From: Parapristionchus giblindavisi
Taxonomy: Eukaryota; Nematoda; Chromadorea; Rhabditida; Diplogasteridae
Assembly (NCBI GenBank): GCA_943737045.1
Contig: CALSFV010000024.1
Location: 602,001 to 666,000 of the forward strand
DNA: 64,000 bases
Direction: 5' to 3'
This document shows positions 52,605 through 64,000 of the stretch, piece after piece. Below the pieces are notes generated by a model. The model did no database searches. It was given only the letters and a program-made list of their open reading frames with translations, and was not told where the DNA came from. Made by a program: the position numbers and the translations under genes. Positions within the stretch are counted from its first letter, which is position 1. Each line of letters begins with the position of its first letter.

Positions 52605-55443
52605 TTACTCATCGTACACCTTCACAACAGTGTCTCTAGCAATATAACCACAGGATCGTTGGCACTGTGGCCCTGAGTAATAGGAATTAAGATGACTGTA
52701 TGGATTAGATCTCTCTGGATCAGAACCACATCCATTGGGACCGTGACAATTGCCTGAAATTATTTCAATTTGGGTGTATTAAACTATACATTTGAAGATA
52801 GAAAGAAGAAATATGAATCGAAGTTCTAAAATAACAGCTAGATGAAAGAAATAAGAAAATATTTAAATGTCTGCCAACATCATTGCATTAGTAGTCCGAA
52901 ATGGATACTGACCATTAATATAAACTTCTCTAAATCGAGGGTTGTCAGCTAAGAATTGCGAGATATAATAATCATCATGAACGATATGATATTCAACCAA
53001 ATAGGGAACACTGTCAGTCTTGTTTCTGTAGAATTCAACGATCAATTCGAAATCAGTTGGTGCAGTAGAACGCCAAGCCTCCAGGCATTTAGTCTGTAAC
53101 AAATCAAATATACAAAACCAAAAGAATTCGGACAAAACTTTGCAATCTCATAACTCTTGACTCAGATGAGCAATCGAGTTCATGTTTTGGTTGGTTAATA
53201 AATTGGGAAAATGAATGTATAAATCTATACCGTAGACTCCATCTTCTGCATTGAATCAAAGGCGAACTGGAATAGAATAAAAATTACATTTTACAAATAA
53301 AAATTCTTTTAAATTATGAAAGACAAACTTGAAACAACTTCTGAATGGTTTTTTGATTGAGATGAGGACTGAGTATTTTAGAAATTTCAATCAATCGAGT
53401 AGGATTAGAAGAACATTTCAGAATATGATCCTGAATTAGAGATATGATCTTTTTTTTCAGAGATTGGGACACTGAAGAAAATGAATTTTAAAAAAAAGAA
53501 TTACGTACCAAAAGCTCATTTGATTGAATTCGATCGGCAATTAAGATAGCACTTGAGAGATCTTCTGGATCAATCGATAATTGAAGTAAATATGATAGAA
53601 CTTCATTTCGAATCTTCGGAACAATATATTGATCAGCGAGTTCAAGGAGATTAAGAGCAGTGGATACTGTAGATCAATACATGAACCATTATGAACAATT
53701 ATCAGGGACTAAACCAGAATCGATTTCCAATTTATTATTGATACAATCCATGAATTTCATAAACGAATTCACATTTGTCTGAAAATGGTCAGATCATATA
53801 TTAAAATAATCGATAAAACGTTACATCTTTGATTTCAACTACATCACTGTTCTTTTCTATAAAAGGACCGAAGAATAATGTATTGATTAATTCAGAATGC
53901 AATGAGAGATACTGAAAATGCTTCTATAGTAGTCAAAACATGATAACAAACACAAAATGGTCAATTATTGATTGATTCAATAATCAGCTCTAATACCTCT
54001 TTGCTAATTGGAAACATTTTCTTTCCAATTGCCAATTTGCCAGAAATAATCGGAGTAATCGAATCATAGTTAGAGGTAGGACTGAAAGAATCGAATGTTC
54101 CGGTATATTTTGCTCGCGGGAAAGAAGCTGAGAGACCAAAACTTTGGGAAGAATTTCGGGTTTGTTACTGATTATATAATAAAATACCAATATTAAACAA
54201 AAAGATGGAATACCAAGTGATTAAATCATTCTGGCACTTCATCTTTCTCTTGCGATAGGCTTGATTGACACTGAAAGTGACTAATTGCTATAGTGTCTAG
54301 GACAGATCAACAATTGATAAACAAACGAACGAATGAATACGAATCTCCATATCATAAGAAACATCAGAAACATTCTGGACTAGATTTGTCAGAATCTGAA
54401 AATAAAATAATATGAGTATATTACCAGAAGAACTGATCCGTATATATGACAGATTTCCAAAAAAGACTGGTCTTTCTGTACGTCCGCCCTATACAGATCA
54501 CACACTGCCAGAAGATATTGAGTAAACATAGTCAACATAGTTAAAAACATGTGAAAACGCCTTACTCATTTGCAATATTAATCCCCCCCCCCCCTAAAAT
54601 CTACCAAACATCTTGTAAAGAGCACCCACACAATCAGTTGACGGCCACACATCTTTGCTTGTAAAGTTATAATAAAGAATTTATAATGAACATGCCTCTT
54701 CTCGGTCGAGGATAACAGCGAATTTTCTCTCATTCTTGAAGATAAGAGACAGGAATGGATCGATTCTCAAATGAATCTCGGAAGAATTATCCATAATTGG
54801 AATGTTCACGGCCGACATCTGGAAATATCAATAGGTTCTCGGTGCGCTTTTGGTATCAACAGAATAAATATTATCGATTGACAAAGTGAAAGAAAATCAA
54901 TAATTAATAATTAATTTCTTATAATTACCGTTTCTCCATTTGATTTGGACAACTTCGCCTCAAGAAAGGTCTTCTCAGTAGATTCAGACCATAGGTCGAA
55001 TAGCTAGGTTATCGGTTTTCAAAATCCGGTCAGGTTTTTCGATTTTTGGCTAATTTGTCTCAAAATCCGGTTAGATTTTCCGTTTTTTGCGAAATTTTGC
55101 CTCAAAATCCGGTCAGGTTTTCCGATTCTTGTGAAATTTTGGCTCAAAATCCGGTCAGGCTTGGTACTTTGTAACATACTTTTCGACCTATGATTCAGAC
55201 TAAAAAACGTACATTCTGAACACGATGAAAACCAAGAAACTCACGGAATGTCTGAGAAGGAGAGTCGAAGGGGATTTAGAGAACGTCATAGACCTACAAA
55301 ATATCGTTGTACTCTTCGAAAGCTACATTGAATTAAATTTTTTTAAATATTAATGTAAATTACCATTCTGGATTTGTCTTCTTGATAACAAGTCTAATAG
55401 AATCCGTTACAAGTTGAATATAATCATCCGATGATGAACACAT
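52605..55443 (-). CDS. Gene 6 (unit B)
   Basis: Copy of gene 6 at an offset of 10550, with the same exons and the same MITE in exon 3 (54990-55191). The MITE insertion therefore predates the array. One substitution is visible inside the MITE (CCGTTTTTTGCG for CCGATTTTTGCG). Confidence 0.65.
54990..55191. mobile_element. MITE with 9-bp duplication, unit B
   Basis: Copy of 44440-44641 with GATTCAGAC on each side. Confidence 0.8.
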
Positions 55444-55785
55444 TGCCGACCTATAGTATTCAATAATATAATCGCATTGATTTTTTTTCATAAATACAGA
55501 TTACATAGCATAATGAATATCGCAGACTCAATCGAAACAAGTCTAACCAAGACTCGAATAACACAGTTTTCAAACTTCATAGTCTATCAATAGATATGTT
55601 CCTTTCAAAGTGAGATATCTAATTCGGATCAATGACCATGTTTTATTGTTACTCATTGTATGAAAGTGCAAAGCGAAATATGATGCTAAGCCATAATAAA
55701 AAGACGAAAGACAACGACGGGTAATGAATAGTCTAGTATATCTTTCAGATAATACAGCCATGCAGTCATTACGGTATGTATATTA

Positions 55786-55955
55786 GGGTGGCGAGAACCA
55801 GTCACTAAAAAGAGTAGAAAAAGAGTAGCTATTTCTACGCACTAATGTTTTGATGATCTCATCGCTACTAACCGTAAATGTGTCTCTCTCGGTTGAGAGT
55901 GAGTAGAGAGAGACTGTCACTAGGACTAGTACGTAGTGACTGGTTCTCGCCACCA
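55786..55955. mobile_element. TA-flanked GGGTGGCGAGAACC MITE, unit B
   Basis: Copy of 45236-45405. Confidence 0.85.
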
Positions 55956-56523
55956 TAATGTATATCACGGGTTCAGTCAGGGCACGGTAAACCCATAAAC
56001 ATCACAGACGTTATTCTTTCTAATCGAATTGTTTATTTACGAAAAGCAAATGGAACGAAACGTGGAATTTAACATTAGCTTGCATTAAAAATCTCAGGAA
56101 CCACTATTACAGAAAGATCCCCGATTCTCACTCTAACTCGTCCGTAAAAGACAGACAACCAGAATGACAGGGTTTCAAACCCTAACCATTTAGTGCTTGG
56201 TTCATAGGGGCACATGATCTAGGGAATTGTTGTGTGAATGTGTTTAAGGTACATTAGGGGGTTACGGTAGACCCAAAACATCATAGAATTCATTTAAAAA
56301 ACTCTAGTTAAATCGTTTATTTAAAGGAGAAAAAACAAACAAGAAATTAATATTAGCATTAGTATGTATGCATTTATAATGTGTTAGATGTAAGATTAAA
56401 TAAAACAACGACAAATATATACAACAGCGATTGGAACAAAACCGCAACAACAACAAAGGGAATGGCTTAAAAAGGATCCATAAATCAATAATCAGTCGAT
56501 AAATCAATAGTCGATCTATATGA

Positions 56524-59122
56524 TTACTCATCGTACACCTTCACAACAGTGTCTCTAGTCATATAACCACAGCCACGTGTTGAAGAAGAGTAATTTGAAC
56601 AACATAAGGTGAAACTATGAGATTGACCTGAAATGATTTCAATTTGACAATGAGTCTTGTTCCAAATACATTGAAAGATGGGAAGGAGGAATAGGAATCG
56701 AAATTTGAAAATGACAGATGGGTTAAACGAAGTAAGAAACGAACTGAAGAATATTTTTTTCTTTTTATTGTTTTTCATTTCGATTGACTCAAGAACAGTC
56801 TTGACGAGCTAGGAAAGGAAGTCATCAGTTAATAATTATTATTAGGGTGTCCCATAAGTCTTTGCACTTTTTTCTGCACTAACTTTGGACCCTTTCTTCT
56901 CGGTCGAGAGCGATCGTTATGCCCTGTGGTATTTTTCATACATCGAAGGTATACTGATCAGCAAATGTGATAAGTTTCATTTGCCAACTCTTTTTCCACG
57001 ACAATTTTTGATTTTTTAAAGTGTGTCACCGTTACACGGTTTTCGAAATGCCCTTCTTCACTTATACCGTAGTGGGCGGAATACGGTAGGAGCTATCCCT
57101 AACTACGTCAGTCAATGAAGCCTAGGGGGCAGTGTCGCGTAACAGTCTTCGCCTGGTATTATCAGTTCAAGAACAACCATTTTTCCTTGGTTGAAATTCC
57201 AAGTTCGGGACGTCATCCTAGTTCGAATGAAGACCTGGTTCTTCGAACCGTCACAAGTCAGCGGAAGCAGAGTTGGAGATACCTGGAGCAGGCAACTGGT
57301 ACTCCAAGATTAACCATCCATCGCATCTTCATTCGGTCTTCTCTTCGCTCCAGGGCACTTTAAGTGTTTCCACATGCTATCTCCGCCCTGCTCTTCAGAA
57401 ACCGAGTCGACATCACTACTTCAAATCTCGGCCGTTCTCGATCCACTGATTGAGTGATGTATAGTGTCTGCCAGGATGATAAGTGGGTAACGTACTACAA
57501 CCCCGATATGAAGGTGGTACGGCTGCAAGCTTGGAAGGGTGCTAAACCCGTCCCTAAACTGGTACTCCAAGATTAACCATCCATCGCATCTTCATTCGGT
57601 CTTCTCTTCGCTCCAGGGCACTTTAAGTGTTTCCACATGCTATCTCCGCCCTGCTCTTCAGAAACCGAGTCGACATCACTACTTCAAATCTCGGCCGTTC
57701 TCGATCCACTGATTGAGTGATGTATAGTGTCTGCCAGGATGATAAGTGGGTAACGTACTACAACCCCGATATGAAGGTGGTACGGCTGCAAGCTTGGAAG
57801 GGTGCTAAACCCGTCCCTAAACGCAATCCAAATGGAAAGAAAGAGTCGCCCTCATTCTTCTTCTGCAATATTCGTTTGGTTTATCACAAGCTGTTACCTG
57901 AGGGGCAGATTGTTAACATCGATGTCTTCTGCGAACAACTGCAGGAGATGGAGGGTCGAGTCCTTCTCAGCCTCTTTGTGTGAGGGAAACATTACTTTTA
58001 ATGAACAGCGCGATGATACATCACACTAACAAGACGCAGGTCAAACAGACGAATTTAGATATTGACTGGCTTCACCATTCCTCGTATTCCCCCGACCTGC
58101 CCCCTTGTGATTGCCGCGCTTTCCGATCTCTCGAGCGCTGCTGCAGAGGAAAAAAACTTCCGTAATCAGGCCGATGTCAAACAGGAGATCGCCCAATGGA
58201 TTGCCTCGCTCCCTAAGGAATTCAGACAGAACGGTGTCATGCAGTTGCGTACGAGATGGAGGATAGTTGTTCATAAACATGGACAGTGTATCACCATTTG
58301 AATGTAGCTTCTTCGTTTGTTATTTGAAAAAATGTGAAGCATGAAAAAAGTGCAAAGACTTATGGGACACCCTAATATTTAATTCAAAAATTAAATAGCT
58401 CCGAGGTACTGCTGATCCGCGGAAGCTCGCTTTGGAAGAAAAAAAAGATACGGTATTGGTATTGATTGGCTTATTACAGAGTATTTTTTTACGATGTAAG
58501 ATCTTCAGCACCTTTCATTTTTTCGTTATTTTTTGGTCAACTGTTAATACTTGATTTTTTTATAAAAATGATAATTTTCAGCGTAATTGAACAAAATAAA
58601 TTAAGATATTTTTTCCAAAAAAATTCAATACGTCTGTTTTGCACCATATCCAAATACCAAATACCAGAAGTCCAAATGCATACTGACCATTAATATAAAC
58701 TTTTCCAAATTGACGGTTGTCAGACAAGAATTGCGAGATATCATAACCACGATTAATGATTTTATATTCAACAAAATAGGGATCACTCTTAGTCTTGTTT
58801 CTATAGTGCTCAATCTTCACTCCAAAGGCAGTTGGCGCAAAAGAACGCCAAGCCTTCAGGTATTGAGTAGTCTGTAACAAATTAAATATAATTAATTGGA
58901 AAAATAAAAGCATAGATCTATACCATAGACTCCATCTTCTGCATTGAAACAAAAGCGAACTGGAATAGAATTAAATTAAATTTTTAAATATAACATACAA
59001 TTTTGAAAAAATAGACAAACTTGAAACAACTTCTGAACAGTTTTTTGATTGAGATGAGGAATGAGTTTCTTAGAAACATCAATCAATCCAGTAGGATTCG
59101 AAGAACATTTCAGAATATGATC
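56524..59122 (-). pseudogene. Gene 7 3' half, unit B
   Basis: Copy of 45974-48574, again joined at its 5' side (59178/59179) to gene 5 exon 5 of unit C. Confidence 0.65.
56845..58372 (+). mobile_element. Mariner-family transposon, defective, unit B
   Basis: Copy of 46295-47822 with the same 263-bp internal duplication and the same broken transposase (57115-58301). Confidence 0.9.
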
Positions 59123-59246
59123 CTAAAGTAGTTATGTGATGCTTTTTCTTATGAGAAATTGGGAAAACGAAGAAAATGTCCCCTATACGATTCACCCGTG
59201 ATTCGTTCCCACCACCCTAATGTATATTACATTAACCCGTTCAAAC

Positions 59247-60317
59247 CTCGAATAAAGAAGAATATTCATTGCATAAGCACGATTTGCTTCCTCTCTTATG
59301 TAATCTTTGCCCAACTAAAAAAGAGTAATGTCGCACTAAAAAAACAGTGAAAAACGGACAATGGCGAATTTCCATGGTCTAAAAAACACCTAGAAACTCG
59401 AAAATGGTAACTCGAAATTTCAATTCGCGGGTGCAAAAAGTGAGGGAATTCAAATTCTGGCTTTCCAGCTGCGATTTTCTGTGGTTATAAAAATTAAATA
59501 AAGCCGAAATATTTATTTTTCGACCTTTTTGGCGCTAAGGGACTTGAATTTCTACATAACACCTTTCTAAACCCGCAGAAAATCGCAGTTGGAAAGCAAG
59601 CACTTGAATTCCCGCACATTTTTCGCGCCCGCGAATTCAAAATTCGAGATTCGATTTAAGGGTTTCACAATCACCTTCGCTATACCTTAAAACGCACTCT
59701 CCCTAACAGAGGACTTAAAAGTTAGAATCCATACCTTGGAGCAGATTGCAATACTCAACATATCACTTTGATCTTTTAAAAATTGATACAAGAACGAATC
59801 GATGCGAAGTTTCCATTGAGATCTCGAGCCATTCAAAGGAAAAGAACCAGAATAAATCTGAAAATAAAATTAATCATCAACGTTGAAATGAGATAGTAAG
59901 AGAAACAAGAGGATAAGACAGATTTGAGTGGAGGGTAGGTGGAATAGCAAGGATGGACAACATAATGAAAAAGCACAACTAGCATAATGCAATAAACCAA
60001 CCTCAACTCCATTATTATCGATTACTTGAATGTCAGCTACAAAGTCTTTACCGATCGATATTGGATTCTGAAACAGAAAATGAATGAAATATTCGCTAAA
60101 TTGTGGAATATTAACCTCAGAACGGAAGATTAGAGTGCCCGGTTTATTCTCAAACGACATTGACCTGCAAGAAAGTATATGAATAAATTTCTTTTAATTT
60201 ATAAAAATTAAATATTAGTTGTTGTTACCAATCAGGATCTGTCTGTTTGATGATCAGACTTCTCGAATCAGAAGAAAGAAGAAGATAATCAGAGTCCGAA
60301 TTAACTGATGCACACAT
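59247..60317 (-). pseudogene. Gene 5 5' exons 1-5, copy in unit C
   Basis: Start at 60317, exon 5 at 59314-59247, followed by the unit B gene 7 exons. Confidence 0.7.
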
Positions 60318-60764
60318 CTTAAAGAGAATATTGATTGATTTCTGTTACAGATGGCCATGTAGACAATAATATAATATGTGAACGATTAATAAAATGTCTA
60401 GTAAAGATCAATAAATTTTTTTGACAATGAGAAGGAAGATTGTGTGGCATACTGTAACTTGCTTTTCACGTCTTTCACTTCAACGAAGTTTACATATGCA
60501 TTTTGAAACATGGGCTATTCTTTAGTGATAATGTTAATCTGATTTTACCCATTGCAGTCATTAGTCAAGGGAAATGTTGAAAGAATCGTAAGATGGGGGA
60601 AAGGGAGATGGATCGATCCGGATCATTATGACTATAAGCAATAAAAGGCATCAATAGAAGGGATAGACCAATAAATCGATCGATATCATACTTATAGAGT
60701 AACTTTATAGTAAGTTATTTATAATAAATGAAGTTTGTGATACAACACTAAGTGCAAAAAGCTA

Positions 60765-62175
60765 GATCACGCTATCTGAGAAAATCCACATAGGTGCGGT
60801 ATCGATGAAAAATGAATTTTTCTGTTTTATGTATGATAATTACAGGCTCCATGAGTGAAGTACACTGGTACTTGGAAATTGCTTCCAATTGAAAATTCGC
60901 TTCAGGGGGTGACCACACAACGATTTGGCGCCTTTTCCTAAAAAGTTTATTTGGAATCCAATCGATGCGGGAGTGGGCTCAATCGAATCCTTAGCTAATT
61001 CTAAGAAACTATTGTCTAGGTGAGTTTTTTGATCAACGGACAACGAAGGCTGGAATCGGGAATTTTCGAAAAAAAATTCACATTTAATTAATTTTCACTA
61101 TTTCACTATAACAAGCCTACAACTTTTTATTTGCTCAATCGCTTCTAAATATCATAACACATCTTCAGTTTGAAAATCATAATTTTTTAAAAATATGAAT
61201 AATGCGAACAAATCGTTTTTATAACGAAAATCGTAATTATGGTGTGCACCTACAGTAATCCCTAATCGCTCAATATGGAAATTTGATAGTTTTAAACATA
61301 TTTCACCGCTGTTCTTGACATGACTGAGGTATACGACTACTTCGGAGCGCACCTGCACGGTAAAGTGCTGGCCAATATTCTATGATATTTTGGTTTTTTC
61401 AGCAATAACTTTCTTCGCAGTCAACCGTTTCTCTTTATTTTTAGTATGTTTGTATAGATGGTAAAATGGAATAATGATCCAATTTTTATCGATATTGGAT
61501 CACAAACAACGAAATAGTGATCAATTTACGAAAAATGTCAATTTTCATCAACATCAGCACCTGGGCACGGGTGCACTCCGAAGACGAGGAGTAGTAGTAT
61601 ACCTTAGTCACGTCAAGAACAGCGGTAAAATATGTTTAAAACTATCAAATTTCCAAATTGACCGATTAGGGATTACTGTAGGTGCACACCATAATTACGA
61701 TTTTCGTTATAAAAACGATTTGTTCGCATTATTCATATTTTTAAAAAATTATGATTTTCAAACTGAAGATGTGTTATGATATTTAGAAGCGATTGAGCAA
61801 ATAAAAAGTTGTAGGCTTGTTATAGTGAAATAGTGAAAATTAATTAAATGTGATTTTTTTTTCGAAAATTCCCGATTCCAGCCTTCGTTGTCCGTTGATC
61901 AAAAAACTCACCTAGACAATAGTTTCTTAGAATTAGCTAAGGATTCGATTGAGCCCATTCCCGCATCGATTGGATTCCAAATAAACTTTTTAGGAAAAGG
62001 CGCCAAATCGTTGTGTGGTCACCCCCTAAAGCGAATTTTCAATTGGAAGCAATTTCCAAGTACCAGTGTACTTCACTCATGGAGCCTGTAATTATCATAC
62101 ATAAAACAGAAAAATTCATTTTTCATCGATACCAAAAAATATTCCAGTTATTGAATTCTCTCAGATAGTGTTTTC
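60765..62175. mobile_element. Fold-back element, unit C
   Basis: Copy of 50217-51626, one base longer in a T run near 61390. It has the same TA flanks, so it arrived by segmental duplication and not by a new insertion. Confidence 0.85.
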
Positions 62176-63154
62176 TAGACTCTTTCAATGAAATATTTAG
62201 ATGACTATTGGGAATAGGGAATATTCAGCTGATAACTACTATGCAACTACTATTATGCCAACATGCACATCAGAGCCTACTCTTGATAAATGTGTTCAAA
62301 CTGTAAATGTAACTATTATCATTATCTTATCTTGATAAATACAATAAATACATTCTGGGTACGGTAAACCCGTAAACACCATAGACATTTTCGTTTTTTA
62401 ATCAAATCGTTTATTTCAGGTGAAAAGTCAAATGAGAAGAGACAATGATTGAAATGCACTTGAAGACATAGATATTTGCTAAAATATGTAAGACAAAAGT
62501 GAATCTAATCTACTCCAAAAAAAATAAATAATTTTTTTAAACACAAAATTGACGAATCTTACTATAAACTATATATAAAGCAATACTCGTGAAGAGAAAC
62601 TAATCTAGTTCTTTTATAGGAACGACCTTCAATAGAAATGATCAATATAAAACAAAAGCATGATCATTCATGTTTCTTGATCATGCACAATTTTCCGTGA
62701 TCTTAAAAGGAAACGCAGAATCCATCTCATTGTGACAATTTCAGGAACTTTAAAACACCATCCTAAGAAACCTTACATATGACGATTTAAAACCCTAACC
62801 GTTAGTGGTTGAGAAAAAAAGGGCCATAGGGTTACATGAAATACGGGTTTTGTTCTGTGCGTGTATATATAAGGTACATTCGGGGTTACGGTAGACCCAT
62901 AAACATCATAGATTTGATAGACAAACTCTATTCGAATCGTTTATCAGGGAAATATAAAACAAGAAGTTAGCATTAATATTAGTATGTCGACATATACTAG
63001 TATGTGTTAGGTGTAACGTTAAAGAAAAACAAAGACAACAATGATTATAACAAAATAGCAACAAAATAGGGAATGCATTAACAACGGATCCAAAATCAAT
63101 AATAGATCGATAAATCAATAATCAATCAAATAGATCAATAATCGATCGATATGA

Positions 63155-64000
63155 TTACTCATCGTACACCTTCACAACAGTGTCTCTAGCAATATAACCA
63201 CAGGATCGTTGGCACTGTGGCCCTGAGTAATAGGAATTAAGATGACTGTATGGATTAGATCTCTCTGGATCAGAACCACATCCATTGGGACCGTGACAAT
63301 TGCCTGAAATTATTTCAATTTGGGTGTATTAAACTATACATTTGAAGATAGAAAGAAGAAATATGAATCGAAGTTCTAAAATAACAGCTAGATGAAAGAA
63401 ATAAGAAAATATTTAAATGTCTGCCAACATCATTGCATTAGTAGTCCGAAATGGATACTGACCATTAATATAAACTTCTCTAAATCGAGGGTTGTCAGCT
63501 AAGAATTGCGAGATATAATAATCATCATGAACGATATGATATTCAACCAAATAGGGAACACTGTCAGTCTTGTTTCTGTAGAATTCAACGATCAATTCGA
63601 AATCAGTTGGTGCAGTAGAACGCCAAGCCTCCAGGCATTTAGTCTGTAACAAATCAAATATACAAAACCAAAAGAATTCGGACAAAACTTTGCAATCTCA
63701 TAACTCTTGACTCAGATGAGCAATCGAGTTCATGTTTTGGTTGGTTAATAAATTGGGAAAATGAATGTATAAATCTATACCGTAGACTCCATCTTCTGCA
63801 TTGAATCAAAGGCGAACTGGAATAGAATAAAAATTACATTTTACAAATAAAAATTCTTTTAAATTATGAAAGACAAACTTGAAACAACTTCTGAATGGTT
63901 TTTTGATTGAGATGAGGACTGAGTATTTTAGAAATTTCAATCAATCGAGTAGGATTAGAAGAACATTTCAGAATATGATCCTGAATTAGAGATATGATCT
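63155..64000 (-). CDS. Gene 6 (unit C), 3' part only
   Basis: Last exons of a third gene 6 copy: stop at 63155, C-terminal module exon about 63645-63465, short link about 63815-63780, helix exon 63984-63885. The BTB part lies beyond the window. Confidence 0.65.

Larger units (their letters stand above)
48631..59178. repeat. Array unit B (10548 bp)
   Basis: Second tandem copy, offset 9139 from unit A up to 50216 and about 10550 after the 1410-bp insertion. Differences from A and C are few and mostly in homopolymers. Confidence 0.95.
59179..64000. repeat. Array unit C (partial, cut by window end)
   Basis: Third tandem copy with the 1410-bp fold-back; 4822 bp are visible. Offset from B is 10548-10550, varying by single bases at homopolymers. 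Confidence 0.95.

Overview
The window looks like nuclear DNA of a nematode. It is AT-rich, its introns are often only 40-70 bp and end in TTTCAG-like acceptors, TA-flanked Tc1/mariner-type elements and MITEs are common, and its genes form a tandem family of BTB-domain proteins, the kind of family that is strongly expanded in nematodes. The species cannot be named from sequence alone. There is no bacterial operon, CRISPR array or phage, and single open frames are exons or shadows rather than whole genes.

All recognisable host genes lie on the minus strand and belong to one family. The best-resolved member (gene 3, complement 10947..13518) can be split by eye into 14 exons that sum to exactly 453 codons. 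It has an N-terminal region of unassigned fold, a BTB/POZ domain with a BACK-like follow-on helix region, a coiled coil of 32-residue repeats, and a conserved C-terminal module ending in VK-V/L-YD. Three subfamilies are visible: long coiled coil (genes 2, 3, 4), almost no coiled coil (genes 1, 5), and a divergent form with a short link and a Cys/Ser-rich tail ending KVYDE (genes 6, 7).

Layout: 1-3508 gene 1; 4292-10427 gene 2, split by a 3.1 kb satellite array inside one intron and carrying two homopolymer frameshifts; 10947-13518 gene 3; 13559-19914 a nested transposon island holding a GC-richer LTR-retrotransposon-like unit without readable coding capacity; 20713-24241 gene 4; 22680-36991 a 7156-bp segment present twice in tandem; 33613-40630 gene 5, stretched by a 2.4-kb fold-back element and a 1.5-kb TA-flanked element; 39492 to the end a 9.1-10.5 kb unit present three times (third copy cut by the window end), each with the 5' exons of gene 5, gene 6, and the 3' exons of gene 7 with a dead mariner element.

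The most unusual items are: a fold-back element with about 1 kb arms, each carrying a piece matching the 5' end of 18S rRNA, inserted at TTAA; a different 1.4-kb fold-back present in array copies 2 and 3 but not 1; a MITE with a 9-bp target duplication inside an exon of gene 6; and array junctions that join the 5' half of one BTB gene to the 3' half of another. How the genes work is known only by family analogy: BTB proteins dimerise and many act as substrate adaptors for CUL3 ubiquitin ligases. Nothing here shows that these particular copies do so. Near-identical copies differing mostly at homopolymers could be very recent duplications or partly an assembly artefact.
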